DNA of 64,000 nucleotides, taken from assembly GCA_031253955.1 (NCBI GenBank), contig JAIRVJ010000010.1, positions 1 through 64,000 of the forward strand, read 5' to 3'. Position numbers and translations under genes: made by a program. The stretch's first letter is position 1. Each line of letters opens with the position of its first letter. Below, piece by piece: positions 37,458-47,305 of this stretch. This DNA is from Burkholderiaceae bacterium. Its GTDB lineage: Bacteria > Pseudomonadota > Gammaproteobacteria > Burkholderiales > Burkholderiaceae_C. The notes beneath the pieces were generated by a model. The model saw only the letters and a list, made by a program, of their open reading frames with translations, was not told where the DNA came from and searched no databases.

Positions 37458-37481
37458 TGGCTTTTTCCTTGCGGCGGCGCC

Positions 37482-38486
37482 TCAAAGCTTGTCCGCCAGC
37501 GCCTGCGCGCTGGGGTTGACATAGACAAGCGCGTGTCTTGGATCGCGCCAGCCGAACACGCGGCAAAACTCCGGGAACGAAAGCTTTCCAGGTTGTCCCA
37601 CAGTTGCGCCGATGCGCGTGGCCGCAGTGTGGCGGGCGTCGTGAAATGTGAAACCGCCCTGCCCTGCCTGCTGGCGTGCTTTGCGAAACAGCGCGTCCCT
37701 CGTGCCGGAATTGACCAAGAACACCACACGCTCATCGACGCTGCGCAGCTTTTCGATCAGGCGGGCCGACTTGCGGGATAGGGGCACATCCCTGGCATCG
37801 CCGTTTTTCGTAACGGGCAGCGTGACCCACTTGGGATGCACTCTGTCCCACGTCAGTCCGGTAATCTCGCTGGCCCTCATCCCCGTCCGCAGTGCGAGCA
37901 TAAAGGCGTAGCCGACCTGCGCCGTGAGCGTGAGCGGTGGTTTCCCTGGATGGTAGCCAAGCTGGCGTAGCATGGCCTTTATCTCGGCTCTGGAAATGAC
38001 GCGCTCGCGGTGTTTTGGCTCCGGCGGGCGGCGCACGTCGGCAAGCTGGCTGCGGGCGATCCAGCGCCATTCTTTGACGGCGTGCGAGAGTACGGAGCCA
38101 AGCACGCTCATTTCGCGCAGTACGGCCCCGGCGCTCACGCTTTTTAGCCTGGCATCGCGCCAGCGGATCAGGTGATCTGGCAGCAGGCGAGCCAGCGGCT
38201 GGGCGCACGGCAGATCGGGGTGGCGTAGCATGTGGCTGATGCAAATAGCTTCCCACCTGCCGCTTTTGTGCATTGGCGAGACTTCCTCGCGGAACTTGTT
38301 CAGCGCGTCGCCCAGCGTTTTGACTTCGCCGCCGCGCTGGTTGGCGATGGCCTTCAATTCCAGTTTGCGCCGGGCCTGCCATTCATCGGCTTCGCGCCGC
38401 GTAGCGAACGTAGCAGACTCGCGCACGTCGCCGACCTTGAACTGTACACCCCACACGCCATTGGCGCGTTTGACAGGCTTTCCCAT
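37482..38486 (-). CDS. int: Tyrosine recombinase/integrase
   Basis: ALRTGMRASEITGLTWDRV ... FTFHDARHTAATRIG ... HALVYVNPSAQALADKL; adjacent to tRNA 3' end. Confidence 0.85.
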   Translation of the reverse strand: MGKPVKRANGVWGVQFKVGDVRESATFATRREADEWQARRKLELKAIANQRGGEVKTLGDALNKFREEVSPMHKSGRWEAICISHMLRHPDLPCAQPLARLLPDHLIRWRDARLKSVSAGAVLREMSVLGSVLSHAVKEWRWIARSQLADVRRPPEPKHRERVISRAEIKAMLRQLGYHPGKPPLTLTAQVGYAFMLALRTGMRASEITGLTWDRVHPKWVTLPVTKNGDARDVPLSRKSARLIEKLRSVDERVVFLVNSGTRDALFRKARQQAGQGGFTFHDARHTAATRIGATVGQPGKLSFPEFCRVFGWRDPRHALVYVNPSAQALADKL

Positions 38487-38616
38487 TGGGCTTTCCGTCG
38501 GTAATTTTTTGGGCCAACGTTTGCACGCAGGCAGTGAAAACGGACGAAAAAATACCGCCCGCAGGCGATATCTTAGAGGGAAATTGCACTTTATTTCACT
38601 GTCAAAGTGCAAACAT

Positions 38617-38692
38617 TGGCTCCCCGACCTGGGCTCGAACCAGGGACCTACGGATTAACAGTCCGGCGCTCTACCGACTGAGCTATCGGGGA
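38617..38692 (-). tRNA. tRNA-Asn(GUU)
   Basis: Minus strand TCCCCGATAGCTCAGTCGGTAGAGCGCCGGACTGTTAATCCGTAGGTCCCTGGTTCGAGCCCAGGTCGGGGAGCCA; cloverleaf, anticodon GTT, encoded CCA. Confidence 0.95.
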
Positions 38693-38767
38693 ACAAGCTT
38701 TATATTTTAGCATGAACTGTCCGCTGCGCCCAGCGCCGGGTGCGATTCAAAGTGATGTGCCCACCTC

Positions 38768-38866
38768 GTCATTTCCGCGGAGGCGGGAATCCAGGCGGCG
38801 TATCCATCTTCCGGCGATAACCACGGCCCACTGGATTCCCGCCTCCGCGGGAATGACGAAGGAAAG
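38768..38866. repeat. Long palindromic repeat, CGTCATTCCCGC-type
   Basis: CGTCATTTCCGCGGAGGCGGGAATCCAG...CTGGATTCCCGCCTCCGCGGGAATGACG. Confidence 0.85.
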
Positions 38867-38946
38867 GTCGTGGCTTGAACATCACTTTAAATCGCACCCC
38901 CCAGCGCCTCATCACGCACAGCTCGTGGCCGTAGGACAATCGCCCC

Positions 38947-39528
38947 ATGCCACGCCGTCTGATTCTTGCCTCCACGTCGCGTTACCGGCGTGAGTTGCTG
39001 GCGCGTTTGCGCGTTCCTTTCGACGCGGTCGCGCCCGAGGTCGATGAAGCGCCGTTGCCAAGCGAAGCGCCGCGCGCGCTGGCCGAGCGGCTGGCGCTGG
39101 CCAAGGCGCGGGTGGTGGCGGCGCGCTACCCGGATGCCATCGTGATCGGTTCCGATCAGGTGGCCGATCTGGACGGCGCGGCCCTGGGCAAACCCGGCAC
39201 GCACGCGCGCGCCGCCGCGCAGCTTGCGCGCATGAGCGGGCGGCGCGTGGTCTTTCAGACTGCCGTCGCGGTGGTGTGCCAGGCCACGGGTTATCTGGGG
39301 CAGGAGCTGACCGCCGTCGAAGTGAAATTCCGCCTGCTTGCCTTGGATGAGATCGAACGCTACCTGCGCGCCGAGCAGCCCTACGACTGCGCGGGCAGCG
39401 CCAAGAGCGAGGGGGTAGGCATCGCGCTGCTGGATGCGATCCACAGCGACGATCCCACGGCGCTGATCGGCCTGCCGCTCATCCGCACCGCCCGCCTGCT
39501 GCGCGCCGCCGGCGTGCTCATCCCATGA
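38947..39528 (+). CDS. maf: Maf family nucleotide pyrophosphatase
   Basis: LILASTSRYRRELLARL...VIGSDQVADLDG...YDCAGSAKSEGVGIALLDAI. Confidence 0.9.
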   Translation: MPRRLILASTSRYRRELLARLRVPFDAVAPEVDEAPLPSEAPRALAERLALAKARVVAARYPDAIVIGSDQVADLDGAALGKPGTHARAAAQLARMSGRRVVFQTAVAVVCQATGYLGQELTAVEVKFRLLALDEIERYLRAEQPYDCAGSAKSEGVGIALLDAIHSDDPTALIGLPLIRTARLLRAAGVLIP

Positions 39529-40295
39529 AGGCTACGCTATATCTGGTTCCCACGCCGCTGGATCACGGCTGCCAGCAGCTCACGCCGCTGGCTGACGTGC
39601 TGCCCCAGGGCGCCATTGCCATCGCCGCGCGCCTGACGCACTGGATTTGCGAAAACGCCAAAAGCTGCCGCGCCTTCCTCAAGCGCGTGGACGCCACACA
39701 GCCGCTGGCCGCGCCAGTGCAGGCACAAAAGATCCACGAGCTGCCGCGCGCCGCGCACAAAAAGGGCGATCATGGGAGCTTCAATTTCGATCCCCAGCCG
39801 CTGATCGCCGCCGCCCAGGCCAGGCACGACGTAGGGCTGATCAGCGAAGCGGGCATGCCGGCGGTGGCCGACCCCGGCAGTTCGGTCGTGCGCGCCGCGC
39901 ACGAGTTGGGCATGGCGGTCGTGCCGCTGGTTGGCCCAGCTTCCATTTTGTTGGCGCTGGCCGCCAGCGGGTTGAACGGCCAGAACTTCGCCTTCACCGG
40001 CTACCTGCCGCAAGAAGCCGCCGCGCGCAGCGCCCGCATCCGCGAACTGGAGGCGCTGGCGCAAAAAACGGGGCAGACCCAGCTTTTCATCGAAACGCCC
40101 TACCGCAACGCCGCGCTGTGGCAGGCGCTGCTGCAAACGCTTGGCCCGCAAACGCACCTTGCGGTACACAGCGGCCTGACGCTGGCCGCGCAACACAGCC
40201 GCATGGCGAGCGTGGCCGATTGGCGCGCCATACCGCAGCAAGCAGCATGGCGGCAGGCGCTGGCGCTGCCGACCCTGTTTGCCATCGGCAAGTGA
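39525..40295 (+). CDS. SAM-dependent methyltransferase, tetrapyrrole methylase/RsmI-like family
   Basis: ATLYLVPTPL...ISEAGMPAVADPGSSVVRAAHELGMAVVPLVGPASILLALAASGL. Confidence 0.85.
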   Translation: MKATLYLVPTPLDHGCQQLTPLADVLPQGAIAIAARLTHWICENAKSCRAFLKRVDATQPLAAPVQAQKIHELPRAAHKKGDHGSFNFDPQPLIAAAQARHDVGLISEAGMPAVADPGSSVVRAAHELGMAVVPLVGPASILLALAASGLNGQNFAFTGYLPQEAAARSARIRELEALAQKTGQTQLFIETPYRNAALWQALLQTLGPQTHLAVHSGLTLAAQHSRMASVADWRAIPQQAAWRQALALPTLFAIGK

Positions 40296-40379
40296 GCGTG
40301 GTTTTCTCCCTTCCCCCCGCCCTATCCAAGAACCTCTCCGAAGAGCAGGTTGTTTCTGGTAATTTGGATATATGCCTCG

Positions 40380-40490
40380 TCATTCCCGCGAAGTTCCACG
40401 TCATGCCCGCGCAGGCGGGAACTGACAGGGAATCCATGGGCGTCATCTCGAAGCCAACGCTTTCTGGATTCCCGCCTTCGCGGGAATGAC
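40380..40490. repeat. Long palindromic repeat, CGTCATTCCCGC-type
   Basis: CGTCATTCCCGCGAAG...CTTCGCGGGAATGACG. Confidence 0.8.
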
Positions 40491-40597
40491 GAAGGAAAAG
40501 TTGTTTCGCGCACGGTGGCCGGTTCCAAGGCGCAAGCCGGCAGCGCCGCGCTGCACCAGTCTCTCCCGCAAGCGGGAGATGGAAAAGCCATACACGC

Positions 40598-41554
40598 TCA
40601 CCGCATCTGCGGCATCTCCCGCAGCGCCCCGACCGCGCCCTGCCCCAGCGCCACCCCAAGGCGTTTTGCCAGGCGGTCGATCGCGTTGGCCTTATTGGTG
40701 TAGTCCACCACTTTTTCGGCCTTGACCACGTCCCGCGCTACCGAGCCGAGGCTGCCGTAGGCGTCGGCCAGGCCCAGGTCGATGGCCTGCTCGCCGGTCC
40801 AGAACAGGCCGCTGAAAATTTCCGGCATCTCTTTCAGCCGCTCGCCCCGGCCTTTTTTCACCACGTCGATGAACTGGCGGTGAATCTGGTCGAGCATGGC
40901 TTGCGCGAAGCGCTTTTGCTCCGCGGTCATCGGGCTGAAGGGGTCCAGAAAACCCTTGTTCTGCCCTGCGATGAGCAGGCGCCGTTCCACGCCGAGCTTG
41001 TCCAGCGTATCGACAAAGCCGAAGCCGTTCATCAGCACGCCGATGCTGCCCACCAGGCTGGCCTTGTCCACGTAGATTTTGTCGGCGGCGGCGGCGATGT
41101 AGTAAGCGCCGGAAGCGCAGGTGTCTTCCACCACGGCGTACACCGGCTTGTCGTACTTTTTGCGCAGGCGGGCAATTTCGTCGTTGATGATGCCGGCTTG
41201 CACCGGGCTGCCGCCGGGCGAGTTAATCAGCAGCACCAGCGCCTTGGCGTCCTTGTCCTCCATTGCTTCGCGCAGCGCGGGCAGCACGAATTCGGCGCTG
41301 GCGTCGGCGCCCTTGGCGATTTCGCCCTTGATTTCCACCACCGCCGTATGCGCACCGCGCGCCGGCCCGCCCGCCAGCCGCCCCGAAAACAGCGCCAGCA
41401 CCACCACGCCCAGTAGCGCCAGCAGCAGCAGCTTTCGCAGCAACCCCCAGCGGCGCGCGGCGCGCTGCTCGCGCACCTGGGCCAGCAGCAGCTTTTCAAT
41501 CACCGCGCGTTCCCACGGAACCCCGGCCAGCGTCTTGTTTGCTTCGATTTCCAT
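40598..41554 (-). CDS. sppA: S49 family signal peptide peptidase
   Basis: LLINSPGGSPVQAGIINDEI...VEDTCASGAYYIAAAADKIYVDKASLVGSIGV. Confidence 0.85.
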   Translation of the reverse strand: MEIEANKTLAGVPWERAVIEKLLLAQVREQRAARRWGLLRKLLLLALLGVVVLALFSGRLAGGPARGAHTAVVEIKGEIAKGADASAEFVLPALREAMEDKDAKALVLLINSPGGSPVQAGIINDEIARLRKKYDKPVYAVVEDTCASGAYYIAAAADKIYVDKASLVGSIGVLMNGFGFVDTLDKLGVERRLLIAGQNKGFLDPFSPMTAEQKRFAQAMLDQIHRQFIDVVKKGRGERLKEMPEIFSGLFWTGEQAIDLGLADAYGSLGSVARDVVKAEKVVDYTNKANAIDRLAKRLGVALGQGAVGALREMPQMR

Positions 41555-41600
41555 AGCTTCGTTTCCTTGTATTATCTTGGTTATTTCAGTTATTTCAAAA

Positions 41601-42269
41601 TCATCCGTGCTCGATCAGCCAGGCGTGCAATTCGTCCACCGAATGCGCCACCGCCAGCGGGCGGTAAGCGTCAAAGCTCTCGTGCGGGTGCGCGCCGTAG
41701 CTCACGCCCACGCTGGCGCAGCCGGCGTTTTGCGCCATTTCCAGATCGTGCGTGGTGTCGCCAATCATCAGCGTGCGGGCGGGCGGCACGGCAAATTGCG
41801 CCATCAACTCGTGCAGCATCAGCGGGTTGGGCTTGCCCGCCGTCTCGTCGGCGGTGCGCGTGCCGTCGAACAGGCCGTGCAGCTCGCGTGCAGCCAGCAG
41901 ATCGTCCAGCCCGCGGCGGCTTTTGCCGGTAGCCACCGCCAGCAAGCGCCCGCGCGCGCGCAAGTCCGCCAGCATGGGCAGCACGCCCGCAAACAGGCTC
42001 ACCTCGTGCTGCCGCGCAAAGTAATGGTGGCGGTATCGGGCGGCCAGCTCGGCGTATTTTTGCGGCGGCACGTCTGGCGCGGCGCGCGCCAGCGCCGGCG
42101 TGAGCGCCATGCCGATCACGTAAGCGGCCTGCTCGCGCGTGGGCCGCGCGCCGCCCACGTCCAGCACCGCCTGCTGAATGCAGCCGGCGATGATGGCGGT
42201 GGAATCGAACAGCGTGCCGTCCCAATCGAAACAGATCAGGTCAAAGCGCCGGGCGTTGGTGTTGGACAT
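41601..42269 (-). CDS. gph: HAD-family phosphatase (phosphoglycolate phosphatase-like)
   Basis: FDLICFDWDGTLFDSTAII...LMIGDTTHDLEMAQNAGC. Confidence 0.8.
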   Translation of the reverse strand: MSNTNARRFDLICFDWDGTLFDSTAIIAGCIQQAVLDVGGARPTREQAAYVIGMALTPALARAAPDVPPQKYAELAARYRHHYFARQHEVSLFAGVLPMLADLRARGRLLAVATGKSRRGLDDLLAARELHGLFDGTRTADETAGKPNPLMLHELMAQFAVPPARTLMIGDTTHDLEMAQNAGCASVGVSYGAHPHESFDAYRPLAVAHSVDELHAWLIEHG

Positions 42270-42486
42270 GCGGGAACCGGGGCGCGCTCATGCCAATGCG
42301 CTTGCCGGTCTGGAAAAAAGAGGGAGAGGCGTATCGTAAGCAATAAACGGGTAATTTGTTCGGCGTTAGCCGGAAGCGCAGGAGCCTGCGCAACGCCAGC
42401 TCTGGCGCAGCCCTGTTTTTGGGCGCAGCTCAAGCCTCCATCTCAACCTTCTTCCAAAAGGAGAAAGAGAAAATGCTTAATTTTTA

Positions 42487-42566
42487 ATAGCTATCAGCCA
42501 ATGTATTTTATGAATTTGTGACGGTTTTATATAACAAATTTATATTATATATTGGCAGGTAGCTAT
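42487..42566. repeat. 80-bp AT-rich hairpin element, copy E2
   Basis: ATAGCT...AGCTAT; inner AATTTGT/ACAAATT centred on 42526.5. Confidence 0.85.
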
Positions 42567-42852
42567 GAAAATAGTAATTTCACTGTTCCGCCAATGCCCG
42601 CCCGAATCGCCGCCCCATGTCGGCGCAGTTGCCGATGCGCCGCGCGGTTGCAAAAGCGCGATCCTCGGATGCGGCTGCCGCATGTCCGCGTTTTGGATTC
42701 GTCATTCCCGCCAAGGCGCATGGAATCCGGCTTAACGATAACTCGCTGGCGCAGCCTTGCTTTTGCTCCTTCCCCCGCGTGCAGGGGAAGAGCCTGCCCC
42801 CGCGAAGACGGGGGTTGAGATGGGGGCCGGCGGCGTATTGCAACCACGGCGT

Positions 42853-43977
42853 TTATTGCAGCGCCGTGCACCCCCACCCCAGCCCTCCCCCGCTCGCGGG
42901 GGAGGGAGTAAGAAACGGCAGCAAATCAGGCGGCGGGGGAGCGGTGAGTTCGAGCGTTTGGCCGCTGGCCGGGTGCACAAGACGCAACCGCCAGGCATGG
43001 AGAAACATGCGTTTGAGGCCCTGTTTTTGCAGCGCCTTGTTGCGCGCGAAATCGCCGTATTTGTCGTCGCCCGCGATGGGGTGGCCCTGAGCGGCCAGGT
43101 GCACGCGGATCTGGTGCGTGCGGCCGGTTTTGATGGTGACGGCCAGCAGTGTGGTTTCAGGCAAACGCTCCAATACCTTGACGAGCGTGACGGCGCGCTG
43201 GCCCGCCGGGTCGTCGGGGTGGGCCACGCGCACACGACGCTCGCCTTCGCGATGGCCCTCTCCCCAACCCTCTCCCGCACGCGGGAGAGAGAGTGGTTTT
43301 TTGCCCTCTTCCGCAAGCGGAAGAGAGGGGTGTTTTTTTCCGTCTTCCATGCGCGGGAGAGGGAGTGGTTTTTTGAGCAGGTAGCGCGCCAGCGGCGCGT
43401 CGATCACTTTCAGGTTGTCAGGCCACACGCCGAGCGCCAGCGCGAGGTAGGTTTTGCCCACGCGCCGCTCGCGCAGCTGGCGCTGCACGTCTTTGAGTGC
43501 GCCGGGTTTTTTGGCGATGAGCAGCACGCCGCTGGTTTCGCGGTCGAGCCGGTGCGCAAGTTCCAGAAAGCGCGCTTGCGGTCGCGCCTGGCGCAATTGC
43601 TCGATCACGCCAAAGCTGACCCCCGATCCGCCGTGTACCGCGACGCCTGCCGGTTTGTCGATGGCCAGCAGGTGCTCGTCCTCCAGCAGGATGGGAAATT
43701 CGCGGGCCGGCGCTGGCAGCTCGGCCTTGCGCGCCGCCGCGTCCGGCAAGCGCAGCGGCGGCACGCGCACCTGGTCGCCTTCGGCCAGCCTGGTATCGGC
43801 GGCAGCGCGGCCCTTGTTCACGCGCACCTGGCCGTCGCGAATGATGCGGTAGATGTGCGTCTTGGGCACGCCCTTGAGGTGGCGCAGCAGAAAGTTGTCC
43901 AGCCGCTGGCCGGCGCTTTCTTCTTCCACCACAATCCGGCTGGCGGTTGGAGCGCTTATAATGCTGTTTGCTGGCAT
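42853..43977 (-). CDS. rluC: 23S rRNA pseudouridine synthase, RluC-like, with REP-derived insertion
   Basis: S4-like N-terminus, HRLDRETSGVLLIAKK, KTGRTHQIRVHLAAQGHPIAGDDKYGD. Confidence 0.85.
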   Translation of the reverse strand: MPANSIISAPTASRIVVEEESAGQRLDNFLLRHLKGVPKTHIYRIIRDGQVRVNKGRAAADTRLAEGDQVRVPPLRLPDAAARKAELPAPAREFPILLEDEHLLAIDKPAGVAVHGGSGVSFGVIEQLRQARPQARFLELAHRLDRETSGVLLIAKKPGALKDVQRQLRERRVGKTYLALALGVWPDNLKVIDAPLARYLLKKPLPLPRMEDGKKHPSLPLAEEGKKPLSLPRAGEGWGEGHREGERRVRVAHPDDPAGQRAVTLVKVLERLPETTLLAVTIKTGRTHQIRVHLAAQGHPIAGDDKYGDFARNKALQKQGLKRMFLHAWRLRLVHPASGQTLELTAPPPPDLLPFLTPSPASGGGLGWGCTALQ

Positions 43978-44372
43978 CTGGCCGTAAGTGGTTGAATTTG
44001 AAATGGAAGTTGCTGTCCGCGTGAGAAGCGGGAAGTTTATTCCACAGCCCCAAGCGCTCCGCCGGCAACCAAGTCGATGCCCAAACCCCAGGCCATGCCG
44101 GGGCCAGGCCGACGCGATGAAACACTGAAACCACGGAATACCCCAAGGCTGGCAGGCCGCCCCTGACGCGGCGCGCCTGCAAGCCGGATCGAAGCGAGAA
44201 CAACGCGATGCTAATGGCGCTGATCATGACTCTGGGACGCTGGCTGCGGCTGACGTTCTCGGAGCTTTTTTTGCCGCCAGCGCCCGCCCATCAAGCGCCG
44301 CAAGCTATATTTTGGATAGCGCACGCGCCCCAGGCATCGCTCGCCCTCATCCACGCGCCCCCGCCTGACCCA

Positions 44373-44404
44373 GGCCGCTGAAAGCCCCGCGCTTTTCAGC
44401 GGCC
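44373..44404 (+). promoter_or_regulatory. Stem-loop in long rne leader
   Basis: Perfect 11-bp stem GGCCGCTGAAA/TTTCAGCGGCC with 10-nt loop; second hairpin GGCTTCC/GGAAGCC at 44462-44480. Confidence 0.6.
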
Positions 44405-44513
44405 CGCCAGTCGCATCCGGCCATTCCATCCGTTTTTCATCGCGCCGTCCGAAGCATCGGTGGCTTCCTTGCCGGAAGCCGTTGACTGTTTTTGAGAAAA
44501 GGAATAACGCATC

Positions 44514-47270
44514 ATGAAACGGATGCTGATTAACGCCACGCAGACGGAAGAACGCCGCCTGGCGATTGTGGACGGACAAAAACTGCTCGATTACGAAATC
44601 GAGATCGAAGGGCGCGAGCAGCGCAAGGGCAACATTTACAAGGCCGTGGTCACGCGCGTGGAGCCGTCGCTGGAAGCGTGCTTTGTCGATTACGGCGAAG
44701 AGCGCCATGGCTTTTTGCCGTTCAAGGAAATCTCGCGCCAGTACTTCGCCGAGGGCGTTTCAGCCAGCCAGGCGCGCATCAACGATGCGATCAAGGAAGG
44801 GCAGGAACTGCTGGTGCAGGTGGAAAAAGAAGAGCGCGGCAACAAGGGCGCGGCGCTGACCACCTTCATCAGTCTGGCGGGCCGCTACGTGGTGCTCATG
44901 CCCAACAACCCGCGCGGCGGCGGCGTGAGCCGGCGCATCGAGGGTGAGGACCGCGCCGAGCTGAGAGAAGCAATGGACCAGCTCGACTACCCCAAGGGCA
45001 TGAGCATCATCGCGCGCACCGCCGGCATCGGCCGCGCGGCGCCCGAATTGCAGTGGGACCTGAACTACCTGCTCAAACTGTGGGACGCCATCGACGGCGC
45101 GGCCAAGGCGGGCAAGGGGGCGTTTCTGATCTATCAGGAAAGCAACCTGGTGATCCGCGCCATCCGCGACTACTTCAACAGCGACATCGGCGACATCCTG
45201 ATCGACACCGACGACGTGTACGAGCAGGCGCACCAGTTCATCAGCCACGTGATGCCCGAACACGCCCCGCGCGTGAAGCGCTACCGCGACAACGCGCCGC
45301 TGTTCTCGCGCTTTCAGATCGAGCACCAGATCGAAAGCGCTTACAGCCGCACCGTCACGCTGCCATCGGGCGGGGCTGTCGTGATCGACCACGCCGAGGC
45401 GCTGGTGGCCGTGGACGTGAATTCCGCGCGCGCCATCAAGGGCGGCGACATCGAAGAAACCGCCACCCGCACCAACCTGGAAGCCGCCGACGAGGTGGCG
45501 CGCCAGATGCGCCTGCGCGACTTGGGCGGCCTGATCGTGATCGACTTCATCGACATGGAGGAAGCCAAGAACCGCCGCGAGGTGGAAAACCGCCTGCGCG
45601 AGGCGCTGCGGCAAGACCGCGCGCGCGTGCAGTTCGGCTCCATCAGCAAGTTCGGCCTGCTGGAGATGAGCCGCCAGCGCCTGAAACCCGCCCTGAGCGA
45701 AGGCGCCTCCATCGCCTGCCCGCGCTGCGGCGGATCGGGCCACGTGCGCGACACCGAATCGAGCGCGCTGCAAATTTTGCGCATCATTCAGGAAGAGTCC
45801 ATGAAGGACAACACCGCCGCCGTCAACGTGCAGGTGCCGGTGGAAGTGGCCAGCTTCCTGCTCAACGAAAAGCGCCCCGAAATCGCCAAGATCGAGCTCA
45901 AGCAGCGCGTCAACGTCACCCTCGTGCCCAACAAGACGCTGGAAACGCCGCACTACAAACTGGAACGCCTCAAACACGACGACCCGCGCGTGGACGAGAT
46001 CGAAAGCAGCTACAAACTGGCCGAGAAATTTGAAGACCCGACCACCGTCACCCGCCGCTCGCAAGAACCCACCAACCGGCAGACACCCATCATCAAGGGC
46101 GTGCTGCCCGACGCGCCCGCGCCGCAAAGCGCGCCCAAGCCTGCACCCGCGCCTGTGCCTATGTCTGTGCCTGTGCCCAAACCCACGCCCGCATGGGCTG
46201 CTGCCGCGCCAGCCGGCGGCGGCTTCATGGGCTGGCTCAAAGGCCTGTTCGGCGCGGCGCCCGCACCCGCCGTCACCGCGCCGCCGCACGCGCCCGCCCC
46301 ACGGCAAGCCGCCGAACCGGGCGGCAACCGCCGGCGCGGCGGCCAGAACCGCCGGCGCGAACGTGACGGCGCAGGCAGCGGCGAGATAGCCGACGCGCAG
46401 CGCGCCAACTCCGCTGCCAAGCGCCCGCGCCGCCCCGAGCGCACGGATGCAAGCGCCGCCAGCGAAAACGCGGCGCAAGACCAGCGCCAAGCCCGGGACG
46501 GCAGAACGCCTGATGGCGAGAGCGCCGAAAATCAGCGCAACGCCCGCAACCGGCGCGGCGGACGCAACCGGCGCGGCGGCGACCGCCCGGAGCGCGCCGA
46601 ACACGGCTTGAGCGCCGACCAACCCGGTGACGCCGCGCTGCGGCGCGGCGAGGATGAAGCGCCGCCGGCATTCGCCGATACCCTGCCCGACGATCCAGGC
46701 GCGCCCCGCCGCGAACGCCGCCCGCGCGAACGTGGCGAGCGTGAACGGCGCGAGCGCACTGAATCCACCGAATCCACCGGCGCCGCAGCAGCAGAACAGA
46801 CCGTGCCGACCCCGGTGACGGACATTGCGCGCACGCCCGAAACCGCGCCTGCTGAAACCGCCACTGCTCCGCGCTCCTACTTCAATCGCGGCTCCCACGC
46901 GGCCCCGCCGCCTGCGCCCGCCGCCGCGGATGACGCGCCCAGCGCCACCCCTGCCGCCCCAATGCCGCCGCCGTCCGCCCCCGCCGCGCAGCCGGCCCAG
47001 CGCCCCCGCCCGCCCGCCATCGGCCATTTCGAGCTGCCGGTGCAGGAACTGGCGCAACTGGCCGGCGCGGCGGGCCTGCAATGGGTGAACTCCGACCCCG
47101 GCAAAATCGCTACAGCGCAAGTGGCCATCGCTGCCGAACCCAAGCCGGCGCACATCCCGCGTGAGCGCCCCCCTCTGGCTGCGCAGGACGATCGGCCGCT
47201 GGTTCTGGTCGAAACCCGCAAGGACTTGCGCGGCGCGCCCCTGCCCTTTGAGCAGGCCGGGTCTCAATAG
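44514..47270 (+). CDS. rne: Ribonuclease E
   Basis: [30 protein letters not shown]...[15 protein letters not shown]...CPRCGGSG...; Arg/Pro-rich disordered C-terminus. Confidence 0.95.
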   Translation: MKRMLINATQTEERRLAIVDGQKLLDYEIEIEGREQRKGNIYKAVVTRVEPSLEACFVDYGEERHGFLPFKEISRQYFAEGVSASQARINDAIKEGQELLVQVEKEERGNKGAALTTFISLAGRYVVLMPNNPRGGGVSRRIEGEDRAELREAMDQLDYPKGMSIIARTAGIGRAAPELQWDLNYLLKLWDAIDGAAKAGKGAFLIYQESNLVIRAIRDYFNSDIGDILIDTDDVYEQAHQFISHVMPEHAPRVKRYRDNAPLFSRFQIEHQIESAYSRTVTLPSGGAVVIDHAEALVAVDVNSARAIKGGDIEETATRTNLEAADEVARQMRLRDLGGLIVIDFIDMEEAKNRREVENRLREALRQDRARVQFGSISKFGLLEMSRQRLKPALSEGASIACPRCGGSGHVRDTESSALQILRIIQEESMKDNTAAVNVQVPVEVASFLLNEKRPEIAKIELKQRVNVTLVPNKTLETPHYKLERLKHDDPRVDEIESSYKLAEKFEDPTTVTRRSQEPTNRQTPIIKGVLPDAPAPQSAPKPAPAPVPMSVPVPKPTPAWAAAAPAGGGFMGWLKGLFGAAPAPAVTAPPHAPAPRQAAEPGGNRRRGGQNRRRERDGAGSGEIADAQRANSAAKRPRRPERTDASAASENAAQDQRQARDGRTPDGESAENQRNARNRRGGRNRRGGDRPERAEHGLSADQPGDAALRRGEDEAPPAFADTLPDDPGAPRRERRPRERGERERRERTESTESTGAAAAEQTVPTPVTDIARTPETAPAETATAPRSYFNRGSHAAPPPAPAAADDAPSATPAAPMPPPSAPAAQPAQRPRPPAIGHFELPVQELAQLAGAAGLQWVNSDPGKIATAQVAIAAEPKPAHIPRERPPLAAQDDRPLVLVETRKDLRGAPLPFEQAGSQ

Positions 47271-47305
47271 AGGTATATTTACTCCTTTCCCGTAACTCGG
47301 AAACC

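Larger units (their letters stand above)
2107..38616. mobile_element. Defective podovirus-type prophage (left boundary uncertain)
   Basis: Repressor, terminase, portal, capsid, tail, lysis, giant protein, KilA-N, integrase; right end at tRNA-Asn. Confidence 0.85.

Noticed and set aside
37571-37582. GGGAACGAAAG inside integrase, partly matching the reverse complement of the 17-nt motif
   Set aside because: Only ~10 nt, within conserved coding sequence (LSFPEF); likely chance
2107-38616. Phage-encoded single-subunit RNA polymerase that would support the T7-like promoter idea
   Set aside because: No ORF in the window looks like one; only the apparently deleted early region could have carried it
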